Assembly: GCF_001640805.2 (NCBI RefSeq)
Contig: NC_066842.1
Coordinates: 24,203,598 to 24,267,597, forward strand
From: Lates calcarifer
Lineage: Eukaryota; Chordata; Actinopteri; Centropomidae
DNA: 64,000 nt
Direction: 5' to 3'
Both the position numbers and the translations under genes were made by a program. The notes under the pieces were generated by a model, which was not told the origin of the DNA, did no database searches, and saw nothing but the letters and a program-made list of their open reading frames with translations. Positions 37,901 to 53,445 of this stretch are shown here, piece after piece (positions within the stretch are counted from its first letter, which is position 1; each line of letters starts with the position of its first letter).

Positions 37901-40701
37901 TAGGAAGCATGATCCTCCTGAAACAGACACCACAGCGTGCAATTATCAACAGCTAGGAAAAGGATGAACCCAGAGCAGGACTGAAGGCCATCCAGGCTGC
38001 ACATCTGCCAGCCTCAACTTACCACTGTCCGAGGAAACCCTGTACAGGATCACATATTATTATACAAACCATTACATGAGCCATCCACCTGGTCAGTGTC
38101 AGAGGAAATGGACAGATGTAAACTTTGTTAGTAGAAGGAACCACTGTCATGCAAGCAAAGGACATCAAATCAAGTAAAGTCTTTATGCCTGATCCAAAAC
38201 CCAAGTTGCAAGGATTCATGAAGACCAAATCCAGATCGGGGCTGAAACATTTTTTTCCAAATGCTTCATATACATAAGGAGTTATTCAGAGACAAGTGCA
38301 AGTTTCTGAGATGCTATGTCTTTAGCATCTACCTCCAAACAATTACGGCAGACTGAGCTACTTGTAGCTTCTGAAGTTTTTTTTTAACTATATGGTCAAA
38401 CTTTGTGCTTCAATAACCTCAATAACTCCTCAAATGTATGGAAGAATTTGGAGAACCAATCAATAGTCTCCATATCTGCAAGAAACTGTGACTCCAGCAT
38501 CCTTAGGTACACACACAGACACTCTATAGACACTTCACGAGAGGTTGTTAGTTTGATTCTGTGGAAATTTCCAAATACCGGGTGGTGTGTGGAATGGTTA
38601 AAAGGGAAGAAGAGAAGAGCAGAAATGATGGGGAAGGAAGGAAAGATGAGTTCATCCATCAAGTCTCCCTACGTGTACAGTCTGTCCTCCATTGTGCATC
38701 CAGGCGTCAGAGCCGGACAGGCTAAGGTCTGAGCTGGCTAACTCGAGCTGAGGGCTGGGGCCCTGGGCTTGGCTGCCTCCAGGCTCCCCCACCTGGGCCT
38801 CCCTCTCCTGCAGGGCCTGTTTCTCTTGGATGCGAGTGCTGATCTCTGCCTGAAACCTGCACATCTGCTCCTGGAGCTCACTGATGAGATTTACCACACA
38901 CTGGGAGGGATGGAGCGATGGAGGATGGTGGGACAAATGAAAGGCAGTGAGGGAGGTGAAATGGTGAGATGAGGAGAAACAAAAGAGGAAGAAATGAAAG
39001 TCAGTCAGGAGAGGAGATGGAGAGGAGAGGAGAGGAGAGTCAGACATTCACTTATTGTTAATCTCAGTCAGTATCTGAGAATGCCTGTTTCCATATCTTG
39101 ATGACTGTTGGCTGAAAAAGCTTAAGTACCCCAAAAACCTCTGAATAACCTAAACATTAATTGCAAAACTGTGGGCAAAAGAAGAAATTTGTTTAGAAGA
39201 GAAGAGGATGAGAGGTTGGAAAGATCCTTAAAAAAAAAGGTCTTGATTAAGGGGAGGAAACATTACTCCAAAAATGACACACAACTCAAAGCACACCACT
39301 GAGGAACCCAAAATAACTCCCCTAAATATAAACCGAGAATTTCTACCCTAACAGCTAATCAGGATTAATATATATCAAATACAGAACTGAATGCACACAC
39401 ACACACAAGAAGCAAAAAGTCAACTAACTCAAATGGCGATGTGTCAGGTTCTCTGGATTTACTGCACTCTTTCACGGTGGATAGCTCACTGTAAATGTTT
39501 AAGTCTATTTTTATTCAGAGGCAAAAATCAGAGCTTGTCTCAGATTTGCAGAGTGGAGTGTTTGTGAAGTCAAATAAATCCAACTGAGTGATACATCTTC
39601 TTCCTGTTGATAGAGTCTACTCATTTCACACTTATTCTTTCATTTATGTATAATTTAAGATTATAAATCTAATCATTTTAAACCAGTACCACCTGTAGTT
39701 GGATTAGGATACCTGGTATTACAGGCCTTAGATCAGAACAGTACAAAATGAATATATTATTCTTTCAACTGGATTCTCTGCAGATGAAGTTTGAGCTTTA
39801 GCAGGTGATGCTCTTTTCTTTCTTTTTCTTTTTTTCCCGTAGTAGCAGCTGGCTACCAGGCTGCCACAGACTCCTCAAAATGGCAAACAGATGTATTGTT
39901 GTGCTATTTTGATCAATAAATTTGATTTTCTCTCTCAAAGCGCACTCACTGTTGTGATCCTTCTTTCAGTGGACTATTACAGGGTCTCAAACCTAAATGT
40001 AATAGCCCCACCAGGAACACCAAGGTTATTATAAGATACTTGAACTCCAGCCAAGCCTGTACCCAGTAGAAGCAGGGACATGATTTAAACCAACAGAGCA
40101 GAGAGAGCAAAGATAAGACAGAGGTACTGCAGATAGACATATACTCAGACTTATCTTTTGTTGGATTTTACATATGAAGGGCTCTATAATTTGTAGGCCC
40201 CAGAGAATGCCACAACTCTTGGGCCTGTGAAATCCACAGTGGAAAGATGCAGGGTCAGCACATTCAAAACCTAGTTCCTCAAAAGGTGTTGTTTTAGTAA
40301 TTCAGTTGTAAATGGACTGCACTTATACAGCACTTTTTGATTACAATATATTAAGTGCTTTATATATCTCATTCATCCATTCACCAATGGTGGTAGAGCT
40401 GCCGTACAAGGTGTTGGCCTGCTGACCAGGATGAGCTTTGGGTTCAGTGTCTTGTCCAAGGACATGTTGTGGATGGGAGGAACGGGGGATTGAACTGCCA
40501 ACCATGTGATTAGTGGACCTACTCTACCTCCTGAGCCACAGCTGCCCCCAGTCCAAGGTGATCATCAGACAGCAGTGAGTTTGTGTGTGTGGTGTTCCTG
40601 TGGTTCTCTGAGGTGAAAGTGTTTGGCCCTCAGGAATGCTCAGAATGGATGCCTGCCATTCCTGCTCCCAGCCCACCAGGGCCTTGCAGCTGTTACTAAC
40701 C

Positions 40702-40765
<64 letters not shown>

Positions 40766-43700
40766 ACACACTTTTTTACCAAAAATGTCAGTGTCAGTTT
40801 CCATAACATGACCAAAGCCACACAACTGTGCATTGGATATGTTGGATTTGGGTGTGTATGCATGTAAATAGATGGTAAAAGAACTACACTTATATAGCAC
40901 TTTTCTAGTCACAGCGACCACTCAAAGCACTTTACACTACAGGTCACATTCACCCATTCACACACTCATTTATACAGCACCTGTTCAACATCTAAAAGCA
41001 CTCTAACACACACACAACACACCCATTCACACACAGCATGTGTAACTGATACACAGTCTTAGTATCTCATTACTACACCAACAGCATTAACAACAAGCAT
41101 TAACCTGTCAGTGTTAAAACAGTGCTGTTAGACACCACATAGGCATATCTGATATGGGCATTTAGGTGGTGGAGCTTCCAGCTCAGACAAGCATCCTTCA
41201 GGTGATCCCTGAACCAGCCTGAATATTAGACTGGAGGAAATGAGTGAATGCAGCTCTATCTATATCTGAACAAACCAAGCTGAGGTGCCTTGTGCCTGAC
41301 ATGTGACTGGGAATGCACTGTATTTATATATGCTTGCCACAGTCTGCGAAGAGATAATATAAGATGTCAGTCCATCACTCTGGTCCAGACAGAAATATCT
41401 TAACAACTATTGGTTGGATTGCCATATTTAGCACAGACATTAATGGCATCATCACTGAAACTAGGGCTCTTTATCACTGGATTATGTATCATGTTTGCTG
41501 CCTGGACGTTTCAGGTGCACTGACTTTAGAGTTTTATGAAACAGTTTAGATAATCTGACTAAACTGATGGGCTTTTCACAGCTTGTTTTATTTGACCCCT
41601 TGCTTGTTGGACATCCTGTTCACAGATCTCAACAATTACTTTGGTGAGTAAAATGTAAAATCAAATCACCAAAGACGTTACTGACATTGATGAATTGTAT
41701 GCTTTTGCTCAGTACCTGTTACTTTATGACCTCCTGTGACTGATTGGAAGAAAGAAGTGAAAAACATTTAAATCAACTGCAAAGACCACTTTCTATTTTC
41801 TTATTGGTTCAACAAGAGCTTTGCACAAGAGACACAAATATTACCAGAAGAGTTGGATTACACTTAGTTTTCACAGAGGCAGACAGTGCTGACAGTTAAG
41901 TCCTACAGAGTTTTGTAGTAGGAATGTCCTGCATGTTCACTTTAATGTGTGTGCCCTGCAGGGCAGAAAACAATGTTTTCACAGTACACTGTGTCATTTT
42001 TTATCTGTCACAGATCTGTCTGTCACAGTCTCTCACCTTGGCCCTCTGTTCCCTCTCTTCCTTTTCTCTCCGCCTTCTGTCCTTTCTCTCTTGTCAAGCC
42101 CTCTCCCCTCTGTCTCTCCCCTTCTGTCTAGTTCTGTTGATGCTTATCACATTCCATCCATGTGCGTGTGCAGAGCATGGGCCACTAAGTGTCAAGAATG
42201 CTGTATCGTGTTTGTTCAGTGAAAAGAGAGCAGCTTTAGTATCTTGCTGTCCCAGTGGGGAGCAGCTGGGTGTCACAATGAACCAAGTCCCCACAAAGAA
42301 ACTAGTAACGACAAGCAAAGACTGGTCAACTACACTTAGGTGACATGCAGTCAGTTTATGCATGTACATGTGTCTGTGTGCCCACACCATTATTTGTTTA
42401 TGTAACTTTCATATTCAGTTTTTAAAGTACAACAGTATAACAGGTAGAATGATGGAGAAAAATCATCTATTGCTATTTAAAGCAGAGAGAGAAAAAAAAC
42501 AACAATCCTATGGCACCAGCCTTAGTACTCATCAAACTGGGCTTGGATACTTTTGTGTGTCTGTCAGGCTTTATGTACCTAATCTAACCAAAACTTTTAT
42601 CAACTTCTGATGTTTTGTGAAATGTGAGGATCCGCCTTCATGTCTCAAGAAGACAAGCTGATCAGTGTGCACTGTTATCCCACCAAGCCCCTCAGTAATT
42701 TACTGCTGTCTCTGTTGTCTGTAGTATTTTGAAATATGTTAGAATTTGTTTTTGAAGATACAATTTGGTTTCAGAGTTGAAATATAATATTTGTTGCTGT
42801 CAGTTTGCTTGAAGGTAAAAAGCTTAATACATAAAAAATACACGTTTAATAACAGCCCTGCCTCTGTAGACTTTGTGCTTCTTATATGTACAGATATAAA
42901 ATTATATTTCAATAAATATAAATATTTAAACTAGAATGAACACATTTCTGAGTACATGTAAGCCAGGAAAGTCTAGATATTCTATATATCAAATAATCAG
43001 ATCAATCTGTGTCCTCTGCCCAAAAACCATCTGTTTTGGTTTAGTGTGACCTCAGCAGCCAGAGTAAATAACCCCTGATGGAATGTTTATATTCTTGCTC
43101 ACACACAGTGAAGACAACAGAAATATGTCATCTAAGGCTTGTCACTATGCCTTATTTCAACAACAACTGAAAAATATCTGCAAAATCTTTTAAAGCTGCA
43201 TTCATACATACATAAACACATTGTGCAGAATTGGGGTTGGGAGATGTGAAAACAGGACTAAGAGCCACCAGCATGCTACTCCAACAGCTCTATGACGCTG
43301 TACTTCAGTTTTTCACACTGCTTTTTACTGGCAATTGAGCAACAGAACCAGAATCAGTAACATTTGCAGGGATCTATTAGAAGAAATAAAATATAATACA
43401 TTAGTATATTTTCCATCTTCTATGGAGTGGTCTGCTGGGGCAGCAGCATCTCAGCAGCAGACAGGAAGAGACTGGACAAGCTGATCAAGAAAGCCAGCTC
43501 TGTCCTGGGGGGCCCTCTTGACCCTGTGGAGGTGGTGGGAGAGAGGAGGATGATAGCAAAGCTATCAACCCTGATGGACAATGAGCTCCACCCCATGCAG
43601 GACAGTCTGACAGCACTGAGCAGCTCCTTCAGTGATAGGCTGCTTCACCCAAAGTGTGTGAAGGAGAGGTATCACAGGTCCTTCCTGCTGCTGTCAGACT

Positions 43701-46700
43701 CCACAACCAGCACTGCTCCTAGTTCACCACATACTCACATGGACATTTTCACTAGGTTTTTTCTACACTTTAATCAATCCAAAACAGCTGCTACCAGTCA
43801 CTGTGTGCAATTCCATTTCAAAATGTGCAATATCTGTATTTAGTTCATTTTCTGTCTATGTATAAAGTCCTGTGTATATTTCTCTTCTGTTAATATTTTT
43901 ATTACATTGTCATGTTTATACTGTTGTGTATATTTTTTATAACCTTATCTTGTTTTTATTTTTGTCCTTACTTGTATTTATGTCTTTCTATCTTTTTCAA
44001 TCACTTATGCTGCTGCAACAATGTAAATGTCCCCATTGTGGGACTAATAAAGGATTATCTTATCTTATCTTATCTTATTTTTTTATCAGTGTGTAATCAC
44101 CTAAAACTTTTTTTGCTCATAATGAGCCATTTATATCTATACAGGGGTGTAGAAATATATCTACACAGTGGGTCCTCTTCCACGGAGTCCACCACCATGT
44201 TCCTACAGTACCCCAGAATGGACAAACCAAACACACATTTTTACACTGACACTGCAGCTTGTTTACAAAAGACAAAGAAAAAAAAGAAGAGGAAGAGGAA
44301 GAAAGGAGGGAGTACATCAACAACTAAACACAATATCTCAGTACAGCTACATAAACAAACACCTGACAGACTAGCGATGTATTAGTTGACGCCATTTTGT
44401 CACCTGACGGCCACTGTAGACTCTCTGATATGCTTGGAAAGGGAGGGGTGAGGGAACAGGTTCAGTTGATTGCAATCTGAATTCTCACGGCTAGATTCCA
44501 CTAAATCCTACACACTGGCCCTTTAAATGATGTTGACTTTGTACTGGTAAAATGACAGGTGCCCTCAGACAATGTAGACAACGTGCTGAGAGTCCTAAAA
44601 AGAAGACTAAGAGTCTACAGCCATGCTAGCTGCTCTGTGGGGCTGCACTTATGCACAGTGGTTCTTTGAGCTAAATGCTAACATCAGCATGTTAGCATGC
44701 TGATGTTTACCAGGTATGATGTTCATCATACCATACCATACCATATTAGTTTAGTGTGTTAGCATGCTAATGTTTGCAGCTGGCTAATGGGAAGCAGTTT
44801 TTCGGACATTTGGTCATAAACTACTGGGCAAAGTTAAAGTTTTGCCTAATGCAAAAACAAATAAATGTTTGAGTAAGGGCTCACCACAGTAATTACAATT
44901 CATCCTGAGTGGATCATGAATATCTGAAACAAATTTCATGTCAATCCATCCAATAGTTGAGACATTTTAGTGTGGACCAAAGTGGTGGACAAGCTAAAAG
45001 ACCACCATCCTTAGGGATATGCCTTTAGCTTGGCTTCTTATTTCTTATATCATGATAGTAATGTAAACAATATTGAGATAACAGATATTTCCTGGAAACA
45101 GTTTATAGCCAGAGATGAATGTATAATTATATAGAGTCTATGCAGAAGCAAATTAACATGAGTTATATGGTATTTTAAGGAAACCAGCATAAAATCTTGA
45201 AACATAATGTATATTCAATTGTACTGAGAGTTGAACAGATTTATCCTAATTTTCAGTAACACTGCATCAATGGTATATATACATACACTCAGGCAAATGC
45301 AGAGGGCACCTCTGCTTATAGCATGTAAAAACATGCATCATTTAAGCTGTTAATTCCTGGATCAAAGAAGCAGCAGTTGCAGTTTCTGAGCACAGACACA
45401 CAGATTTGTTGCCGTTCCATACCTCTGCTTTGTTCTGCTTTGTGTCCACAGGATCTTGTGGGTGTGTGTTGGTGTGTGTCTCCTCCATGCTAACCAGCTT
45501 TAGTTTGAGGTAGGACACCTCATCCATCAGATCCAGCTTCTGAGTCTCTAGAGAGGTCCTGCTTATCAGCTCCTGGGGAAAACACACACATACACTGTGA
45601 GCTGGACACATGGAAAACAACACTTGAACAGCCTTTGCAATCCACACCTACAGGAAATGTCAACCACACATATATCGGAGATCAGCGCAGTGAAGTCAGC
45701 ATACTACTCCTCTCAGTACCAAGTTCTTCCCACAGTGACTGAACAGGCTAGGCTGGGGGCCCAGACCCCACAAAGCTAAATATACACACTCACACACAGG
45801 CGAGCTAAGGACTCTATTAATATATCTGTGTGCTTCTTTAGCATGGGAGAGAGAAAAGTGTGCCTAAAAGAGTGAGAGGACATGCAGAAGAAGTGCGTTT
45901 TTTTCTGTGAGACACACAAAACGCACATCTTTTTGCCAACTCTGTGTTTGTCGCTTGCTTTCATTTCCTCATCTAAATGACTTCTAATCCCACTTCCTCT
46001 TTGCTTAAATCAAATTTAAGTTGCCCTGGATTGTTGTTTAAGCCTCTAACATCTAACTTCTTGCACCATCCCTGTTGAGATTAAATATTTCAGAGAAGAA
46101 GAGAAAGAAATATATCAACATAGAGTATTTCTATCTCAAACAAAGCAAATTAGGATTCTACAGCTAAACGATCTAAAGAAAATGCCACAGAAAATGAAAC
46201 AAAGTGTTCAAGGACATGACAGATTCATTAATACAGACATACAAATTTCTCTGTTGTATTCTAAGAATGAAAATGCAAGTAGGTCAAACTCAATGTGACC
46301 GAATCAAAATGCATGTGATGTAACATAACACTGAACAAGACTAAGAGTCTACAGCTATGCTAAATGCTCTGTGACACTGTACCTCAGCACAGCCATGTTT
46401 GAGCTAAATGCTAATGTCAGTATGCTAAACATAATCACAGTGACAATGCTAACATGGTCATGTCCTCTCTCCATATAGGTAACCATACCCTCTGATTCAA
46501 CCCATTGGAGAGTCTCCTTCATCATCAGGGTTACAATAATGAACATGTCACTAAGCTTATGGAACGCTCATGGCTTGGTTGGGTTTAGGCACAAAAACTA
46601 CTTTGCCAGGTTGAGGAACAGACCATGTTGTGGTTTTAAATAAATACTTCCTTAATGGCGACTATTGGTCCCATGTCCTGTGGTTTCATCCATCTATCCA

Positions 46701-47186
46701 CCCCAACCTCCTGTTCTTTAAACTGCATCACTGATTTCCTCCTTTGCCCCATCATAATTACTACGACCGCTAGAGGTCACCTGAATAGGACATAACTATG
46801 AGGACAGAGAGCACTGGTGGCTGAATTTCTTGTGCATCTGGAGCATGGACCATTGTGCTTCAAGGCCTTGAGGCAAGCCCACTCACTCACCTGAGTCTGA
46901 CAGCCCAATGGTCCCATCTCTCCTGCTGTTATCATACACACAGAACTGTGCTCTGGGAACATCTATAAAGAATTATGTTCGCCCAGCATGGAGACGTGAC
47001 CATGACAACTAATAAATACTTGAAGTCCTTAAACAATATATATTTCCTTTTCCTCTTATGGATGCGTGGATGCCATATTAAACACATTAGGGACATCTCT
47101 CTTTGACCACACATGGTAAACACATTGTGTCAACACCATAGCCACAGACAGACAGACTGCTAAAACCTAATCAGTCTAGCTCAGAA

Positions 47187-47281
<95 letters not shown>

Positions 47282-48127
47282 TATCTGCTTGGTTTTGGCA
47301 GCTGACTGACAATTTGCAAAGTTGGTGTCACTTACAGCAGGGTAAGCTGCAGTCTTTAGAGGTAATTTATCAGAAGTCTGTGGTCACGGCGCACAGCTTA
47401 GCTGCTTTACATTTGCTTTCCGTTGATTATGAGGAGCAGCATGTGACAAATTATCCACTCTATAGCATTTATAGATCTCTTTAAAGAGCTCGCACTCATT
47501 TCCAAAACTGAACTGTGTAAAATATAACAGAGTTCAATAGCAGAGCTCAGATCTGGACTTTAGCAAAGAATGTGATTCCAAAATTAAATATTCACAATTT
47601 GTCATTAAAAAACGATTGACAGAAAGTGCAATGGATCACCATACCAGTGGTTTGGCTCATTTTACTCCAAATATTATTAGAGTATTAGTTCTTTTCAGAG
47701 TATAATCCATCAAATGAAAACAATATTGGAAACAATTGCCTCTCTACTTATCCAGCAGACACAGAGCAGCATTAGCATTCATGTGGAGTCATGTCAAATA
47801 TTATCTTTTTTGTCCTCACTATGTGCTTAGATAAAATATCTGGCTCTTCAGCTGCTAAATGACCACCCACTGTTAACATAAAAATACATTGTGCACCTTG
47901 CATTTATGAGTGAACTCCAGAAGACAAACAATAGGCAAGTGAAGTAGTGAATGGTAATTGTATGGTCATAGGTAATGTAAGTGTATATGTGATTTACAAG
48001 TCCAGAACTGAAATGGATAAATTTAAGAGATACTTAATGCTGATGAGAGTTATATCCATACATTTTAGTCATTCATTCTGTCTATAAAATATATCCAAAA
48101 AGATAATGAGCAATGACTTAAGTTCTG

Positions 48128-48175
<48 letters not shown>

Positions 48176-48266
48176 TTGTTAAGGACACCAAATATAGGCA
48201 TAAAAGGACGTGTAATCACAGTATGACTGCATGTGTGGGTGGATCCCCTCAAGCATGAGAACACTG

Positions 48267-48320
<54 letters not shown>

Positions 48321-51125
48321 ACTCAGGACTCTTTCTTATTAGATTAGTTGTGGTTCCCACAGCAAGTAGTAGCCCTGGCTGGGTGGACTCTCTCTGTGTC
48401 TTTATCTCTGTTTGTCTTTGTCTTTCTCTCCTCTTTCAGTCACACACACACTGACACAAACAGAGGACATGCTACAGCCAGGGCAGACATACATGTTGTC
48501 ACCTTTTGGATCCTTCAAGTTTTCTTTCTAATTACATACTGAGGAGATTTAAGAGGTCCAGATCTGGAAGATGATAAATACATAAAAGATTCAACAGAAT
48601 ACAAAACAACTGACACATAAACCCAGAACCCAGAAAATGACTGTTATCTTTCTCCACACTCCACATTCATCTCTCTCAGCACACATCACATCAGCTAGTT
48701 TGACCAACACTTATTAATTGTGAAATGGGACCGTGTTAGACACACACACATAAACACACACAGGCACAACTACAAACCAGGACAGCAGCTGCAGATCAGT
48801 GAAGCTAAACCCAATAAAACCTCCTAACTTACGATGACTAGTCATGAAGCATTGTAAAGATCAAGGGCAGCAGCAGCTGGAGATCTACAATCAGCTTTAA
48901 ACATTGCATACTGTGAAAACAACTGTGGTTGCAGTACATGGCACTGAGTTAGCTATGAGGCAAAGGGCCTCCATTTTATTAGTAGCATGGACAAATGGAC
49001 CAAGAAAACTCCCCTCCTAAGAAAAGGGAGGTCATTCTTTATTGCTGCTGTGTTTTCTTGACTAGTCTGAAATGGTGCAGACAGTATAAATTAGTCAGTT
49101 ATAAAAGTGGGCTGGATAAAGATCATTAATGTTGCATCCCTCGTGGGGTATTTATTTTGGGGCTGTGGCCTTTTTTCCTCTGTGTTGACAACGAAGAGGA
49201 CAAAGAGCCTGTTGAGGAGTCTAAACAGAAGGCTGATTTTCTGATACACAGAGCTGTGTTCTTGTTGTGTTCAGCCTAGCAGAGCTCATGGGTTTGTCTC
49301 ACTGGTGATGTCAAGCAAAACAGCTGAACAACTTTCAGTTTCACACTGCTTTCTATAGAAATGTGCTGTGTATTCTACAGTATAGGTAACCTATAGCTTC
49401 CACTAGTGTTGGCTAGAATTCTGAAGTAGCAAAAGTTTACTACTGCCACGCTGGTGGCTCTGTGAGGCTGTACTTTGGGCTAACTGCTAATGTCAGCATT
49501 CTAACATTCTCATAATTAAAATGTTAATCAGCTGATGTTTAACAAGTACAATGTTTACCATCTTCACCATCTTAGTTTACAGTTGAAGCATGCAAACATT
49601 TGCAAATTTTCTCTAAACACAAAGTAAAGCAGAGACTGATGGGAAGGTAATTTCTTTTGCAGGGAGAACAAATGTCTGTAAAATTGTATAGCAAATCATC
49701 CAATGGTTGTTGAGCTATTTCAGGACAAAAGCAGCTGTCAATTGTCGTGAATCTTCACAGGGTATAAAGCAATGTTACAAGTGAAATGGCAGTCAAAGAT
49801 GGACAGATTTGAATTTTGAACGAATCGTTACTCATCATTTCATCTGTAACAGACAGTTTCATCCAACCAAATGCAACTCCAACACACCTTCAATCAATTA
49901 CTTTTGAATTAGTTTGACCAGATATTGTTCATTAGTCAAACAGGTGGGTAAGCAGGCTCATTCTCTGTAAAATCTTTTCATACACACGTATGCTGAAGGG
50001 CTACCTGTTTACTTCAGGGACATTAAGAACTTACTGAACCAAAAACAGGCTATTTCAGGACAGGGTATAATGCAATGTGTTAGTGTTTTGAGCTGAAAAT
50101 GAAAACATGAAACTGTGGTGGCAGAGTAGTTCAGTTCTTTATCTAAAAAGGTCACCTTCACTTTGTTCTAAGAGTAAACTTTGTCTAATCTAATAACACA
50201 AGGAATAACACTGAGTAATGTTGAGCCTTGACTTGTACAATCTACCTGTTCTTGTCACTTTTTTAAACCCAAGAGGAGGCCATCATCATAAAATCAAGGT
50301 GGAATGCTCTCCATGAAACGTGCCACTCCTTTACAGTACCACGTCACTCCCGCTGCTATTTAACCACTCCTCTATACATCCTGCTTACAGCTGGCAAAAA
50401 TGATCCTCCTGCTGCCATTACATGAGCTCAGTAGCTTGATATTTGTTCCAGTAAGAAAACAAGAGTTTAATTAAATCTTAATAATTATCATTTATGTTTA
50501 TATATTCAGTTGTCATAATTTCATTTTGAGTTACACTAACTTTGTGAACATCTGAGAACATGTTTAATGTTTTAATTTTTATAGCTTAGTTATCAAAATA
50601 TCGACTAAATTGAACACTCACAGGCAGAATTACTGAAGCCTGATTGACCATCAGTCTCTAATCTCCTCTAAAGCCGGGTAGACACAGCATGGATTAAGTT
50701 AGATTATAGACCTGAAATAGTCCCCCGTGACTAATTTTAGTATAGGGCCAAATTTTTGTCAGACTGGTTGTCATTTTGCAGTTTGAGGGGGGAAGACATG
50801 ACGTCAAATTATTTCCCATTTCCCACATGGCTGCTGTCAAATGATCTATTATAAACTGCAGTGAGCTTGGTTTCATATTACTGAGGTAGTACTGGACATG
50901 TCGTAGCTGAAACTGTAGTCTGGAGACAGCTGTGATAGAAAATAGAACTTCACTGTAAAACAGACTTAGTTAACAATTATAGTAGAACTGCACAAAGTAA
51001 TGCTGCTATGTTGTTGGAGTAAACTTTACTGGATTTATCAAAAGACAGAACCAACCTAGGGTTGCATGCAGCCTCGTTGTGGCCGGGTGATTGCTCTGAT
51101 TCTGGCTGTGCAGAAAGATTATAGA

Positions 51126-51157
<32 letters not shown>

Positions 51158-53404
51158 GAATATATTGTGAAAAAGTACAAGATTAATAAATACATACAAT
51201 GTCTGGCCAGCTAAATGGAACATGTCACCCAAATATTGTAGTACTGACTAGTTCAGTGCCACAGTATTTACACTTTCCACCTGTACCACACTTGAGTTGA
51301 CTCTATTTGAAGGCGCATTGCTAGAGGATCCCTGTTTTGTTGGTTCTGTGAATGCGTGTGACACATGGGCAATGAGATAAATCCCTGCCAATGGTTACAC
51401 ACTATTGTACTGATACACAGGTGGCACAAACACCAGGAAATGCAGCGAGGCACTGGAAAAAGCAGGGAAGAAGAGGACTGCCACCAAGTCAACAAGACAG
51501 GTATCAACATATTCAATTTCCAAATGTTTCATGAAGAAAAAAATGCATTCATTACGGTAGATCTCAGAGATACACACAATGTTTTGGTGAGTAATACTCC
51601 TCAGGATACATTTAAAGGTCCCATTTGTATATATTGAGATTTCAATGAAAGTGAGATTTAGTATCAAAACACTCAATCTGTGGAAATGAACACAACGTGT
51701 GCTGAGAAACTGCCTCTGAACGAGCTATCCGGACTTACATGACTGTGTGATATTACAACTATACAGTCACCGCCCTCAGCCATGCCCCCATCACGGCCCA
51801 CTGACACCCACCGTCCAACATTTCTTTGTTGTTTTAATTTAATTAAAACAGCATTAAACAGTTACTTTGTCTCTGAGGTAGCCACATATACTGTTACACA
51901 GACCTCCCAAGGATAGCAATATTCCAGTGGCTGAAGTTTTTTTGTCTGAAATATCAGAGCATTTTAGTCTTAATTTGAATTTTATTTGGCTCATTTCAAC
52001 ACTGATTGTGAAACCTGTTCCTCAGTGGTGGCTAACGCCATTTGTATTTAACGGTGAGTTTACAGTAGGCAACGAACTATTGTTGTCACCTGTGGTTGGC
52101 CTGGCTGTGCATCACTCAGAAAACAGTCAGCCAAACAGAAGAGAGGCTAAAGGACAGACAAATTGTTCTGGTCTGTTTCTAGCGCTCCAGAGAGAAGCGT
52201 GACAGAGGAGATGTAAAAGTATATTGAGATGGTTTTTGGTACTCAAATCCACAAATATATCTTCTTATGGACAGAACTTTAAATAAAGAACAAGAAGCCA
52301 ATGTGACATACTGAAAATGTGTTCCATATAAACAGGACCTTTAACATGCTGCAATTTTTGTCTGAGTCAAAACAGTTTCTGTGTCACATATTGCATAGCT
52401 ACAAAAAACAAGTGTGTTTGCATGTTTGTGTATCTGTGTGTATTACCTGTTGCAGCATCTCCTCAGTGGAGGCCAGTTTCTGCCGGTGTTCCTCAAGAGA
52501 ACTTTCTAAATCTCTGATTTTCTCTCCCTGGGCCTCCACCTGGTCTGTCAGAACGCTGACCTAATGGGTGACACAGCCATTCTCTCTTAAGACACCTGGA
52601 CAAAGGGCTTAAAAAGGGCTTTAAAATCTAAAGCAGTATATACAGTATATATGACACAGAAATGTACCATGGCAATGATTTTGACTTTTTTGTAATGTCA
52701 CCTGCACCGTGTACACATCCATGCAAATTTTGATAAAGTATATTGCCATGTCTTTTTCTCTACCCTTCATCTGCATGAACACTCATTCATCCTGACCTCA
52801 CTCAACTCAAACAACACGCATTTACTCAGCAGTCTGTCACTCAGGAATGTGCCACACATTTACAATAATCTCCCTGACAACACAATAACCTCACACACAC
52901 ACAATACAACTCTCCCACTCTCCTCAACTATGCCGAATCCTCCCGACAGCATCTGATTCTCTGTCACCAGCTTCCATGATTTTTACCCCTGCAGCGACGC
53001 CCCGTCTCCCAGCACTCTGGTGATAAAGAATCTCCTGCAAAGTTTCAGGCTCAATGTGTTTTTTAAAATCCAGATTACAAAGAAAACAAGGACAAGATGT
53101 GTTTACAGAGAAGAGGTGAGTGTATGATCTGGTAGTCTGTGTCTCCTTCCAATGAAGGCAAACCATGACCAAGCAAGAAAGCATGTGAATGAGTTATATT
53201 TAGGATCCATAACACCTAAAAACATGTACTCAAATAATACTTGACAAATCTGATGTAAAGCCTTATGCTATATAAGGCTGCAGTATCACAAAGCAGTTAA
53301 AAGGCAATATGCGACTTTGAATGTATCAACTACTAAAGCTGAAGACCAAAACCTAATGTTAGTAAAAATATTGTCTCTTACCTCCTCTGTACTCTGCTAC
53401 TTAG

Positions 53405-53445
<41 letters not shown>

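Noticed and set aside
40524..40921. Open frames of repeated Cys-Val or Thr-His
   Set aside because: Translations of the CA/GT microsatellite.
41924..42343. 139-residue open frame
   Set aside because: Driven by a CT-rich, Ser/Leu/Pro-biased tract without conserved features.
43912..44385. 157-residue open frame
   Set aside because: Runs from the AT-rich LINE tail into another repeat; not a gene.
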